A stretch of 64,000 nt of DNA from Akebia trifoliata (taxonomy: Eukaryota; Streptophyta; Magnoliopsida; Ranunculales; Lardizabalaceae): NCBI GenBank assembly GCA_017979445.1, contig CM030705.1, forward strand, positions 11,446,679 to 11,510,678, read 5' to 3'. Positions within the stretch are counted from its first letter, which is position 1. Each line of letters begins with the position of its first letter. A program made the position numbers and the translations under genes. Under the pieces are notes generated by a model that ran no database searches, had not been told where the DNA came from, and saw nothing but the letters and a program-made list of their open reading frames with translations. Of this stretch, positions 50,901-61,718 are shown in pieces.

Positions 50901-51875
50901 CTGAATTGGTTGCTAAGATGTTCAAATTAAGGATTCAAACAGGAAATTTATGCACTAAAGGAGACAATGAGTGAGATTTTATTGGCACACCAACTTTTAC
51001 TTATAACACACCAATCCTTCTGAAATTAACCAGTCAGTTATAATTTGTAAGTAAGAGTTGGTGTGTTAATAGAAGCTCTCTAAAATTACGAAGTTATCAA
51101 ATAAATTAGAGCCCCATCCTTCAAGAGGGTTTATATTAACAGAAAACATCAAAGCAATTCCAATCTAAACAACCTCACAAAGAGAGAGAGGAAACAAAAA
51201 ACTGTTATTGGCACCCAACGTTTACTTATTATTACACCCCAATTTCTTATATTATTCATCACACCCCCAATAAAAGATCACCATTCACACATTACAAAGG
51301 TTTGGCTCAAATTATTATCTAAGCATTACAAAGCATTATAACAATTTCAACACTTGTTTACAATTATGATTAGTCTCATAAAATTTTAAACCCAGAAAAG
51401 CGTGAGAGAGCTTCTATTGGCACCCCAACTTTTACTTATTGTCAACTATTTACCTTAATTTTACTAAGGGTGTAATAAGTAAAAGTTGGGGTGCCAATAG
51501 CAGCTCTAAAATAATCGGAGGTTTAAAAGTTTCAGAGACGAATACCCTTTTGCGCATTCGACGAAACTCGCTGGATTTGAACTCTTCACGAGCTGATTTT
51601 TGTAGCCGAAGCATTAAGAGCTCTCCCTTGAGATCAATGACCTCATCGTTGAGTTCATCAGTGGTCTTGGATCGAATTTCTTTCAGTTCTTCTTGTCTTT
51701 TAGCCATCATTACTACAGAGGAATGAGGGTTTCGAAGAGATGACGAAGAGGGGATTCCGAGAGGACAAACTTGGTAAATTCTAGCTCCATGGAAGGAGGA
51801 TTTAGGGTTTGCAGATAAGATTTTTGAAGAAGAGAAGAGAATGCTTGAATGTGAAGCCATGGGAAGAACCAACAT
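41931..51875 (-). CDS. RPL29: Plastid ribosomal protein uL29 (L29), nuclear gene with a 9.4-kb intron
   Basis: Exon 1 runs 51875-51546 (110 codons) and exon 2 runs 42110-41931 (59 codons plus TGA). Exon 1 encodes a Ser-rich transit peptide followed from about residue 55 by VVMMAKRQEELKEIRSKTTD, VIDLKGELLMLRLQKSAREE and FRRMRKR. Exon 2 continues IARNLTVRREREIEEGVNKR and ends RPPPSLRKMQEEEKAAEAEK plus STLS. The joined 169 residues match the length and order of plant chloroplast L29, including the FRRMRKR/IARNLT join. Splice sites are AGG|GTATTC and AATAG|ATT, phase 0. L29 sits near the exit tunnel of the plastid large subunit. The start at 51875 gives an N-terminus like the family; an upstream in-frame TTG is not used. 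The 9435-bp intron (51545-42111) is full of transposons; whether it is spliced efficiently is unknown. Confidence 0.9.
42262..42409. mobile_element. Hairpin MITE, family C, copy 2
   Basis: Left arm aactgactcaaaaaagacac and right arm gtgttttt...tgagtcagg are inverted; inner arms gacgtggaatgcacacaact and tgtgtacattccacattag also pair. It is 150 bp upstream (in coding sense) of RPL29 exon 2, inside the intron. Confidence 0.7.
42422..48714. repeat. Tandem duplication inside the RPL29 intron
   Basis: Copy 1 spans 42422-45898 and copy 2 spans 45899-48714. Both start taaacaatcaaagttcatac and end gaaatacct(a/g)a(a/g)tgtatat-like. Copy 1 is longer only because it contains the 615-bp insertion at 44050-44664 with its duplicated target. 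The remaining sequence is closely similar, with scattered substitutions and short indels. It includes most of a foldback element, so the duplication copied a transposon already present. Confidence 0.9.
44050..44664. mobile_element. hAT-like insertion present only in duplication copy 1
   Basis: The 615-bp insert starts atgtttgattgcacatgg and its right end reads ccatgcaatcaaacatacc, giving inverted tips. TCAGAGT occurs at 44043-44049 and 44665-44671, while copy 2 has a single TCAGAGT at 47466-47472. The duplication is 7 bp, or 8 with one mismatch, as for hAT elements. The interior is CT/ACC-rich; the open frames at 44093-44557 are low complexity. A second tip-like phrase (tttgattgcacatggaaa) lies at about 44115. 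Confidence 0.85.
46310..49190. mobile_element. Long-inverted-repeat foldback element, complete copy
   Basis: The left half and right half are inverted versions of each other over more than 1 kb, with moderate divergence. Examples: left attaccataaatattagacaa against right tatagcatttatggtaataa, left gagtggttacaactga against right tcagttgtaaccactac, and left ccttcctagggattagcaaa against right ttactaatccataggaagg. Only about 500 bp at the centre is not paired. The copy at about 42830-45898 has the same left end but lacks the last 480 bp on the right. No transposase is present. End points are approximate and no target duplication was found. The class may be MULE-like or Foldback; undecided. Confidence 0.7.
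48720..49080. repeat. Imperfect minisatellite in the right arm of the foldback element
   Basis: Units of roughly 40-45 bp read about gggttcggccaag...ggccgaacctatagtgaaatcgag, repeated about eight times with drift. The inverted counterpart ggttcggcctcc...ccgatccc is in the left arms (about 42950-43200 and 46430-46700). Subterminal repeats like this are common in foldback elements. Confidence 0.75.
50973..51080. mobile_element. Family A MITE in the RPL29 intron
   Basis: Left arm attggcacaccaacttttac and right arm gtaagagttggtgtgttaat are inverted, with outer tips gagatttt and agctctc. The copy is about 470 bp from the RPL29 donor. A further half copy starts near 51200 (attggcacccaacgtttact). 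Confidence 0.75.
51407..51507. mobile_element. Near-perfect family A hairpin beside the RPL29 splice donor
   Basis: The left arm agagcttctattggcacccc continues aacttttacttatt. The complement of the right end reads agagctgctattggcacccc then aacttttacttatt, so about 35 bp pair with one mismatch. The right tip is 38 bases from the RPL29 donor at 51545. The arms are the best preserved of the family, suggesting a young insertion. No target duplication is certain. Confidence 0.85.
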
Positions 51876-52016
51876 TTTTCTCTCTCTCAAAGGGGGATAA
51901 CGCTCTTTTTTCTCTTTAGATTTTCTAATTTTCTATGTGCCATGTGAAATGACTGAAACGCCCTCTAGAGAGTAGAGCTATATTATTTGACGTGGGAGGT
52001 TCCGCTAACCATAGCT
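51876..52016. other. RPL29 upstream flank
   Basis: This short stretch between the RPL29 start codon and a family B element would hold the RPL29 5' UTR and proximal promoter. No specific motif is identified. The element at 52017 may limit the promoter to about 140 bp. Confidence 0.4.
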
Positions 52017-52358
52017 GGATGACAAGACGCTGACAAAATTTTTGTCATATGTGACTAAAAGTTTTTGGATTGGATTGATTTTTTATGAAGGATGATTTTT
52101 TGTAAAGGATATCATCCTCATCAAAAATCAGCTGAATGTATAATTTCTAGGTTTATTAAAAATGATTTATAAATTTTTAGTAAAAAATTAATAATTTATA
52201 ATTCTAAAATAATTTTGATGGGTTAGAAGTTTTCAAATTCGACTGATTTTTTGTGAGAATGATCTCCTCACTATAGATATCATCCTTATAAAAAATCAGC
52301 TCAATCCGAAACTTTCAAGTCGTGTATGACAAAAAAATTTGTCAGCGTTTTGTTATCC
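52017..52358. mobile_element. Nested-hairpin element, family B, divergent copy
   Basis: Ends ggatgacaagacgctgac and gtcagcgttttgttatcc are inverted. Inside are two hairpins of the family type, with phrases such as gattttttatgaaggatg, atcatcctcatcaaaaatca and gctgattttttgtgaga-like arms. No matching 9-bp target duplication was found (accatagct versus taaaattgt). Confidence 0.7.
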
Positions 52359-55300
52359 TAAAATTGTTTGTCAAACGCTCCCCTTACTTGACACTTGACA
52401 CTTGTTCGTAGGGCTTAAAATAGGTTGTATTTTATCAAAATTTCAAGTGATTCAAATCCGGATGTTGTGGGTTTGGTTCCTTCAAATATATCAAAATTAA
52501 AATATGGGTTAATATTCATTGACCTGAATCGGATCCGGGTCAAATTTGAATTCATCTCTACATCCGCTTAGATCTGAATGATATGTTATTTTATAAGTTA
52601 TATTTTTATATTTTTCAATGTGTCTTTATTTAATCAACATGTGTTGGTTCACAGTGACCAAGACGTTACTCTAAAGAAGAAGAGGTCTTGAGTTCAAGTC
52701 ATTTTTTTGTCACCTTTAACGTTTTTTCTTAGAATAACCTAGGACAATTCAAAATTAGTCGACCTTAATTAATTAATACGATCGATATGGATTTAGCGAA
52801 AGAAAAATGGTTTGGATATGATTTTAGCTAGTAGGATCCGAATAAAAAATCCAGATATAGATATACTCCTATCCGTACTGAACCCGACCTGTTTAAGCCC
52901 TATTTATTCATTCGATTCGAATTTAGGTTCACAATTGGCCATCCTACAACCAACCCGATTTGTAGAGCTAGGAAAAGATAATTTATTTCTTTATGTTATG
53001 GCATAAAATGGGTGATATTTGACATGAAATTTGAATGTTTCAAAAATTAAATTTAGGGAGTTTTGACTCCTTGGGACTTAAATAAAAAATGGGGTCGAAT
53101 ATGGTGTTAATATCTATTGATCTAACTTAGATCCAAGTTGAATATGGATCCCTCCAAATCCAAATGATGTATTGCTCTGAAAACTGTATTTTTGATCTTT
53201 TCAAGATATGTTTTTTCTAATATTTTATTTTTATTTTTATTTCTATAAGATAAATTCTTATAAAATGAAATGATTATAATGGTAAAATAGAATAATATTA
53301 TACGCTTACATAGAAGTAAGGTAGGAAAAAGCAGTCCAATGGCTAAAATTACCCAACTTGATCTGAACAATTAGAATCAAACAATTCAGGTCAAGTTGAT
53401 TCCGATTTTAGTGAACACAATATGGGTCGAATATAATCTTAGTTAATAGGGTTTGGGTCTTGTTCAATTTAAGAAAAAATATGAATCCAAATAAGGATCA
53501 GATCAGGTTTGACCCATTTTATATTGTACTTGATTTGCTTAGGTTCATTAATTTGGTTCACATGTGAAAGGTGTGAATATTCTTATGTAAAGACAAGACT
53601 TATGAATTTTCGATGGATAAGGATTCTAGTCGCAGTCACGTTATAAATAAGGTCTAATCTTTATTTTCTCTATATAATAATAAAAATAAAATAGATGTAA
53701 GGTTGACTTTACTAAAGTTTTGTGAGGGATAAACCTTGTATTCAATTATAATTTTGTGGGATAAACCTCCCATCAAACTACAATTTTTTGGGGTCCATCA
53801 TACCCATTTTATTGTCATTCACTTTCACCCTTTCAACTTTATTATTTTTCCTCTCATCTTCTCCATTTTTTTCAATAATATCCCTTTAATTTTACTATCC
53901 TTTCTCTTATACCCACTTTTCAATAATACCTCTCAAACTTTAGAGCAACTCCAACAGACTTTTTAAACCTGACATGCTCTTTATTATAAAGAGTCAAACC
54001 ACAAAAATCGAGTCCAACAGATTCTTTATTGTCTTATGTTAAAGTAGGGAACACAAAAATTGAGGCCAAGACTCGTCACATGTAGTGAGGGTTCTTTGTC
54101 TCGTTATGAATAAAAATATAATACAAAATCATAAAATAAAATACTTTCCTTACTAAGGGTAGTTGGGCCCACATGGATTATCACATTGACAATTCAACAC
54201 ATCTTTTTAGTTTTTACGGAAAGACTCATATTCATTATAATGTATATATTGTTTGAGCTTGATCTAAGGTTTTGAAAATGGACGGCTACCGAACTTTTAA
54301 AACTTAAAATTAAAATTCAACCATGAAAAATATGGGGGTACTTTAATTTTTTTTTTTTTTTCAAAGTTCTTAAAATTTCCTTCTCTAGTATCATGTAGCA
54401 TTAGATCATGTGTTTGATTCCAAGATGTGAGGTCATGTCTCTTAGTAAGATTTGAACTCATTTTCAACAAATGAAAGATTTATTGAGTCTGTTGGAGCAC
54501 TCGACAAATTTTAGATTAATTAAAATAACATTTGTCAGTTTTTGCCAAAATATGCTCTTTATTTTAAAGAATATTATTGGAGATACTCTTACTATCTTTC
54601 CTCTTTTATTCCTTTAACCCACTTCATTGTCTTTCCTCATCTCCCCTGTTCTTATTAATATCTCTCCAACAGTATTATTTTTTCTCTTTTACTTATTACT
54701 CTCGAGGAATTGTTATATTTTTTTTATTTTATCCCTTAACCCCAAAAAGGATACCCGTGCCTATGGCATGAGCAAACTCTAGTAATTATACGTTGTAGAA
54801 TCCCATCATCTTTTGTTTTCAAAAGAGGAGAAAGTAAAACACAAAATAACCCAAATGTTATTCTCTTCTTGTAACTTTTCAATCGTTACGTTGATTTTCA
54901 TAGGTATAAACGTTAGTCTTAATTTATCTTTCACTAGATTTCTTGACTTGTGGATTGAATATCACATTTTCAAGTGTCATTTTTATATTATCCTCATGTT
55001 TGATTTGATTTGATTTATTTATTTTCTATTTTAAAACTTGTTTTATTTTAGGATAAAAAAAATATGTAACTTATAAGTGGGGTCCAAAAATTTGGCCAAC
55101 AAATTTGTTTATTGAGGTTTAAAAAGTTCATTCCAGAATTAACCTTGACTCCTTTATTGGGTTATGCGTCAAGTAGGTTTCATGGGCCACCAAATTTATA
55201 CAGTTAGAACCATGATTAGACAGATTAGATTTGTGCTCATTTGGGTCAAATTTGATTTTAGGTCGATTTTGTATCAAGTCGGGCCACGAAAGACCGAGTC

Positions 55301-55828
55301 CGAACCCGACCTAGTTTAAAGTCCAATTAAACCTGAACAGTTGAACCAAATAATCCAAGTTTATTGAGTCCAAAATGATTTGGGTATGGACTACTCCAAT
55401 GCCAATGCCAACTCTGATTCGACAAGCTGACTCAATATCGATCTTTCAAATTTGGCAATAGAGTTTGATTTGAAAGATTTGCATAATTGGTATTATGAAA
55501 AGTCATGCATGTGCAACACATCATCCACTACCTCAAATTTATCTTATATTGTGAATGACTAAAATGCTTTCACATTCAACCTCTGGTAGAAAATCCTTAT
55601 TGTTCTTCTTAAGATCAATCATCTTCAAAATTTTCAATCTTTATATTTTATTTTATTAATTTATTCAATTTATCTCGAATCTATTATTTTCAAATTAGGG
55701 TCTATTTGATTGTATGGAAATCATTTTCCTTTGAATGTGAAATCCACGGGAAAATGGTCAAGGAAGATGGATAAGGTGAGAGGGTTGATTTTTTGGTGTT
55801 TGATTGTTACATTTGAAATATATATATA
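52359..55828. other. AT-rich unassigned stretch
   Basis: No gene is recognised. Phrases like ggatccgggtcaaatttga and gatcagatcaggtttgaccc recur and suggest an eroded repeat between 52440 and 53560. Around 54000-54500 the phrase gactctttattttaaag-like recurs in inverted sense. At 55690-55800 a fragment (tgtttgattgttacatttga and ggaaaatggtcaagg) resembles the hAT-like insert at 44050-44664. Confidence 0.4.
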
Positions 55829-56195
55829 GGGAACGGATCAAGGGACATATGTAAAAACAATGTGACATTAATAAATTTTCAAAATATGGGTTAGAAGTTT
55901 TAGATTGAGCTGATTTTTTGTGAGGATGATCTCTATGATGGGAAGATCATCAGAAAAAAAAAATCAGTCCAATCTAAAACTTTTAACCCCATCAAAAGTG
56001 ATTTAGAATGTGGACCGTCGATTTTTTGCCAATAATTTGTAAATCACTTTTGATGGATTTAGAAGTTTCAGATTGAGCTGATTTTTTGTGATGATGATCT
56101 TCTCATCATAGTGATCATCCTCACAAAAAATCAACTCAATCCAAAACCTCTAACCCATATTTTAAAAAATCATTGTTTTTACATATGTCCCATGA

Positions 56196-56199
<4 letters not shown>
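55829..56199. mobile_element. Nested-hairpin element, family B, cluster member 1
   Basis: Inverted ends include gggacatatgtaaaaacaat on the left and acatatgtccc on the right. Two internal hairpins have gagctgattttttgtgagga and aaaaaatcaactcaatcc type arms, and the middle carries ggaccgtcgattttttg. It borders (TA)n on the right (about 56200-56245). Confidence 0.78.
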
Positions 56200-56245
<46 letters not shown>

Positions 56246-56249
<4 letters not shown>

Positions 56250-56624
56250 CCCGTTCGGCACCCTTAGTTTTACCACACACTTTAACAAACGCGTTTTGTC
56301 TTACATGGGTTAGAAGTTTCGGAATGAGCTGATTTTTGGTGAGGATGATCCCTATGGTGAGGAGATCATCCTCACCAAAAATCAGCTCATTCCAAAACTT
56401 CTAACCCCATCAAAATTGATTTACAAAAAATGGACGGTCCACGATTTTTCAACGTGTAAACATGGGGCTAAACATTTCGGAATGGGCTGATTTTTGGGGA
56501 GGATGATCTTCTAATCATAGAGATCATCCTCACCAAAAATCAGCTCATTCCAAAACTTCTAACCCATGTAGGACAAAAAACGTTTGTTAAAGTGTGTGGT
56601 AAAACTTAGGGTGCTGAACATTTC

Positions 56625-56626
<2 letters not shown>
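56246..56626. mobile_element. Nested-hairpin element, family B, cluster member 2
   Basis: The 381-bp unit starts gggtcccgttcggcaccctt and ends agggtgctgaacatttccc. Outer arms extend inward through ttaccacacactttaacaaa and the paired hairpin gctgatttttggtgaggatg / catcctcaccaaaaatcagc, present in both halves. The centre is aatggacggtccacgat. (TA)n tracts lie on both sides, compatible with an AT-rich 9-bp target. Confidence 0.88.
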
Positions 56627-56662
<36 letters not shown>

Positions 56663-56664
<2 letters not shown>

Positions 56665-57040
56665 GTCCCGTTCGCCACCCTTAGTTTTACCACACACTTT
56701 AACAAACGCGTTTTGTCTTACATGGGTTAGAAGTTTCGGAATGAGCTGATTTTTGGTGAGGATGATCTCTATGGTGAGGAGATCATCATCACCAAAAATC
56801 AGCTCATTCCAAAACTTCTAACCCCATCAAAATTGATTTACAAAAAATGGACGGTCCACGATTTTTCAACGTGTAAAAATGGGGCTAAACATTTCGGAAT
56901 GGGCTGATTTTTGGGGAGGATGATCTTCTAATCATAGAGATCATCCTCACCAAAAATCAGCTCATTCCAAAACTTCTAACCCATGTAGGACAAAAAACGT
57001 TTGTTAAAGTGTGTGGTAAAACTTAGGGTGCTGAACATTT

Positions 57041-57043
<3 letters not shown>
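56663..57043. mobile_element. Nested-hairpin element, family B, cluster member 3
   Basis: It is exactly the same length (381 bp) as the preceding member and differs at only a handful of positions (for example ttcgccaccc for ttcggcaccc, and aaaaatgg for aaacatgg). The two are separated by (TA)n at about 56627-56662, so one probably arose by recent local duplication through the TA tracts. Confidence 0.88.
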
Positions 57044-57076
<33 letters not shown>

Positions 57077-57078
<2 letters not shown>

Positions 57079-57439
57079 GTAGCGATCAAGGGCAAACTTT
57101 TTAGCAAACTTTTTGGCAAAACATTTTTCAAAACATAGGTTAGAGGTTTTGGAATGAGCTGAGTTTTGGTGAGAATGATCTCTACAGTGAGGAGATCATC
57201 CTCACAAAAAATCAGCCCATTCCAAAACTTCTAACCCCATCAAAAACAGTTTACAAAAAACGGACGGTCCACAATTTTTTAGCTTGTAAATATGGGTTAG
57301 AAGTTTTGGAATGGCTGATTTTTGGTGAGGATGATCTCCTCACCGTAGAGATCATCCTCACCAAAAATCAACCCATTCCAAAACCTCTAACTCATGTTTT
57401 GAAAAATGTTTTGCCAAAAAGTTGGCCATTGAACGCCCC
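57077..57439. mobile_element. Nested-hairpin element, family B, cluster member 4
   Basis: A different terminal sequence is used: left gggcaaactttttagcaaac and ttttggcaaaacatttttca, right aaaatgttttgccaaaaagt then tggccattgaacgcccc. The two internal hairpins and the ggacggtccac centre are those of the family. A (TA)n tract lies at about 57044-57076. Confidence 0.82.
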
Positions 57440-57448
57440 ATATTACAA

Positions 57449-57820
57449 GCTAAAGTTTGCCAAGTTTGGTGCCAAACATTTTTCAACATATGGGTTAGAA
57501 GCTTTGGAATGAGCTGATTTTTTGTGAGGATGATTTCTATGACGAGGAGATCATCCTCACCAAAAATCAGCCTATTCCAAAACTTCTAACCCCATCAAAA
57601 GTGATTTACAAAAATTGGACGGTCCACGATTCTTCAACTTGTAAACTAGGGTTAGAAGTTTCAAAATGAGCTGATTTTTTGTGAGGATGATCTCTTCACC
57701 TTAGAGATCATCCTCACAAAAAATCAGCCTATTCCAAAACTTCTAACCCCATCAAAAGTGATTTACAAAAAATGTTTGGCACCAAACTTGGCAAACTTTA
57801 GGGTTGTCGAACCGCTCCCA
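57449..57820. mobile_element. Nested-hairpin element, family B, cluster member 5
   Basis: Inverted ends are ctaaagtttgccaagtttgg on the left and the complement of ttggcaaactttaggg on the right; the extreme left tip that would pair with gttgtcgaaccgctccc is missing or replaced. Two internal hairpins and ggacggtccacgattcttca are present. It lies 9 bp from member 4, without an intervening TA tract. Confidence 0.78.
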
Positions 57821-60264
57821 TATATATAAACAATCCAAGGAGGAAGAAGAAGAGAAAGAGAGACAAAGGAGAGAGGGGGGAGGAGGGAGGAGGATGAGAG
57901 AGAGGCCATCGATGACGGTGGTGGTAGCAATGATTGACGAAAACGGAGATAATGACCATGATGATGGTGGTGGTGGTGAAGAAGAAGGAGAAGATTAGGG
58001 TGTGCGATTTGTGAACAGATCCTCTGTAACCCCATTTTCCTACAGCGTTTGTTCTACGGTCCACAATAGATCACATTTAATAAAAATAGCAACTCAAACT
58101 TCTTTTACTCGTGGTTTAGATTAGATTTGTTTTTTGTTTGTTACCTAATCAAGTGTTTGGAATTGGACGGTCACCAATCGTTTAAATTTAAACGATTGGA
58201 TTTAACCATCTTGATGATGTGGCACACCCGCACTCATTGATATCAACTACGGATAGCTATAGGAAAATTGGGCACGGAGGATCTGTTCCCATGTAATTTG
58301 TGGTAAGTTTTTGAATGAGCATGAAAAATGTGAATTTTCATGTGCAATAAACACACACCCTTCAATCTAAATTCTGTAGAAAATAAAATTTTCTATCCAA
58401 AATTTCGTTATTTTCTACTTCTTTAGAAGTCTTATTTGATTTTTTTTCCAACCATCTTTCAACCTCTATTATAATGTGTAAATTTTTTGTAAACTATTCA
58501 ATTTTATCTTCAATCCATCGTTTTACTCATGACATTAACTCCTTGTAGAAAGCCTCAGATCTTTTATTTTAAATTCCATCATTATTTACTTCCCTGGAAA
58601 ACCTTACTTTGCATTGAGGTTTGAGGGTTGAAGTACATAGAATGTTGTGGGGGTATGATTACTTTTGATGATGTGGACCAATAAGTTGCATGCACGTGAG
58701 CACTAGTGCAAGATTAGGATGAACTGGAAAGGACATCTTGTCCTCGAAGTAAAAGGAACCATTTGACAAGAAAAGAGGATTAGACAATAGTTGGGACATT
58801 CATTCCTTACTTTAGTTGCCTCCTTGGGAGGATTCGACCCAAGAGACACATGTAATTATTTGAAGCACTTGATTTAACATGACCGAGAATTTAGCCTACG
58901 AAAGAAAGATCACAGAATTAGAAAGAGAATAAGAGCGGACCTAAACTGGAAGTTTTCCTAATATGTATAGGATCATAATTAGAATATGATTGTTATACCA
59001 AATTAGAAGGAGATTAGCACAAGAAAGAATTGTTATTTCACAAGGAATTAAAAAGATAAAGATAAAAATATCTTAATTCTTGTAAGATATGAGAATATAC
59101 GTAGAATGGTTCAAAAGAAAGTTACCAATGCAATAATGATTTTGAAAATTTATAAATAAAGGTATGAACATACAAGTAAATGACATTTTTTCTCTTGTTC
59201 TAATTCAACCCTTATAGTTTTTAAGCTAACTTGATTATTAGAGGGCCTTAATTTAGGAAATCCTCCTATATTTGAGACTTTTAGCAAGAACAAGAGGGAG
59301 ATCAGTCTCGGGATACAAGTCTAGGGTGAGGTAATTTATTTTTGCCTACAAGTGTTAAGGTTACAGATAGTTGGTTTTGAAGATGAAAAACCAAGGTCGA
59401 AGATGATTGATTTTGAGTAGGGGAAAAAAAAGAGCAGACTTTTATTTACAAGTTGAAGTTAAGGATATTTTGATATTTATTTTCCATTAGAGTATCTTAA
59501 ATTTCCTTAAATATGTGATGCATCAAACGCTCTCTCATTTGAATCAAAGCTTATAAACTTCGTACCTTTCAAAATTTTGTAAAATTATCTAAAGTTTCCA
59601 ATTAATTACTGAACATAGACAACATTTTTACTCTTTATCCTCAAAATATTATCTTTAACATTCAAATCTCAATAACAAGATATAATTTTTAAGGAAGATG
59701 GAGATACTGAATTTTGAGAAGAAACCAAAAAACACGTTTGTATAATTTCAGTGATTTTCTTAAAAAAATTATGATTTTGCACAAACTTATCCAAATTAAT
59801 CAAACTAAACATAATATGAATAGTGGCTAAACTTCTTTACTATGATTTGAAATTGGGAGTTTATTGAGTTAATCACTTGGGGGGGGGGGGGGGGGGTTGG
59901 GTTCTAGAACCCAATATATCATTTAGTTCAGATTATTGACCTGGTTTTTTATAATCAGAAACTAAAATCATGGAGAATCATAAACAATTCTTAGGTTGTT
60001 TTTCCTAATTCTCACATACTATCCACTTATGATGATCTTGAAATATATCTTGTAACAACAACAATGACAACAACAATAATAATAAATATTATCAAAATTA
60101 TTATTATTATTTTAATAATAATGATATTAATATTATAATTAATAACAATAGAAGTAGTAATAATAACAATAATAACAACCATAATAATATTTAATATTAG
60201 TAAATAATTGTATAATAATTATAGTTATTGACAACACTCTTAATCTTAACATGCTCCTGAACAT
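57821..60264. other. Unassigned stretch
   Basis: No gene is recognised. Bases 57835-57990 are purine-rich (GGAGGAAGAAG and similar) and give overlapping low-complexity open frames on both strands. A pure G run lies at about 59879-59896 and an ATA/AATAAT tract at 60055-60200. Confidence 0.45.
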
Positions 60265-60850
60265 TAGAACTGCAACTTGGGCAGATTGACCTGAACTCAA
60301 CCCGATTGATAGGTGAGTTTAGGCTGAGTTATGTAGAAGATGAGTTCTCAACCCGATTTGAATTCGAGTTGGGGGTACGAGCAACCCGAACCTGAACATG
60401 ATGCTATATACTAATATATAAATATTTTTATATTAATTATGAATTTTTTTTATTCAACTTTTTTATTCCATCTTATAATTATGACTTTTATTTAATTAAC
60501 ATCAATGTGATTCTGTGAACTTTGGTTTAGTATGGTTTGTCTAAATATTATCTCAATGATGGATATGAAGGTTGTATGCGAATTTATTTACTAGTACTTT
60601 TGTTTTTGATGTTATATATCTTTTTTTTTAAATATAAAATATAAAATTATTTACTTATCAAAATGAAATTAGGGGTTATTCAACGAGCCCAACTCGACCA
60701 AACAACTCAAGATCACCTAACTTGGGCTAACCTAAATTCAACCCGATTTTAGAATATCAAGCTTGGGTTGAACTTGGGTTAGTGAACTCAGGCCCGATGG
60801 TCGAGTTAAGGGTTTTGTTACTTGGCCAATTCACTCATGTTGCAACCCTA
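60265..60850. mobile_element. hAT-like non-autonomous element, 586 bp
   Basis: It starts tagaactgcaacttggg and ends catgttgcaaccct a, forming inverted tips of the TAGGGTTGCAAC type. Flanking 8-mers ctgaacat (60257-60264) and ccgaacat (60851-60858) match at seven positions. The interior repeats caacccgattt and cttgggtt phrases and encodes nothing clear. Confidence 0.78.
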
Positions 60851-60858
60851 CCGAACAT

Positions 60859-61601
60859 ACAACTCACTTGAAAACTAATAGAAAATGACGTAAATGTCAT
60901 TTTTTTTTAATTTCTTTAAAAAAATCTTTAACTTCTTCTCTCAAAAATTCATTATCTTCAATCTGTGAAACATGTATTTTTATTCATATTTTCAATGTCA
61001 AGGAGTGTAATTGGATAGTTTTTTTATTTTAATAAAATCAATTTTCAGAAATAGTGTTAGTCAAACGAAATTTTGAAACGTGAAAATCAATTTCTATGAT
61101 CTGATTTTGACAACTTATAATCAGAGTCAAGAATCAGGATTTACAATCCGAAACAAACGCCGCATTGGTTTCGTCAAACATTTTCAAAGCAATGGACTCA
61201 CACTATACCACGTGGCAACATTTAATCTGACAAACACACAAGATAGGTATTGATGTAAAAACCATTACATATTGAAACGGGGGAGAAGAAAGAAAGGCAT
61301 AACTTTTAGTCAAACAGGCTCTTGAGGAAAGAAGGGTGGATCACATCGCCAACGATAATTTCTTCCCCAAACACACAATAAATTAAACCATTTCTCTCTC
61401 TCTCTCTCTAATCCTGTTTTTCTTCTTCAAGATTTCAACTATCTCTGTTTCTTCAATTAATTAGTTACGAAACCCTAAATTGAGGAAGAGAAGATAGAGA
61501 CAAATAGGAAAGAAAAAAAAGCTTTGAATCCGATCGTTCATGGTGAGAGAATCGCAAAACTGAAGCTTAAAGAAAGGAAGTCTGGTCTCTGGTTGATGGT
61601 C
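60859..61601. other. Upstream flank of the UBP gene
   Basis: The last 250 bases include a CT tract (61395-61408) and pyrimidine-rich sequence leading to the start codon, as in a plant 5' UTR. No other gene is seen. Confidence 0.4.
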
Positions 61602-61718
61602 ATGGGCGCTGCAGGTTCAAAGCTTGAGAAAGCTCTCGGAGACCAGTTCCCTGAAGGAGAGAGGTATTTCGGACTTGAGAATTTCGGGAACACTTGTTAC
61701 TGTAACAGCGTTTTGCAG
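61602..61718 (+). CDS. Ubiquitin-specific protease UBP3/UBP4-type, first exon
   Basis: The exon encodes 39 residues: [20 protein letters not shown] followed by the Cys box of the USP fold, [14 protein letters not shown], with catalytic Cys32. It ends CAG|GTTCGG. This N-terminus is that of the Arabidopsis UBP3/UBP4 pair, deubiquitinases important for pollen development, whose full length is about 365 residues. Gly2 with Ser6/Lys7 resembles an N-myristoylation site. The next exon of the family would begin with residues following VLQ. None is visible in the remaining 2.3 kb, so the gene is either continued beyond the window through a long intron or truncated. The ATG at 61602 is chosen over upstream in-frame codons by the family N-terminus. 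Confidence 0.88.

Noticed and set aside
55829..57820. Regularly spaced repeats that look like an array
   Set aside because: The repeat units are whole transposons of 360-380 bp with inverted ends, not short direct repeats with unique spacers; a CRISPR array is also not expected in a plant nucleus.
57763..58064. Overlapping frames on both strands near the end of the hairpin cluster
   Set aside because: The region is GGAGGA/CATCAT low-complexity DNA, and one frame runs into the transposon end.
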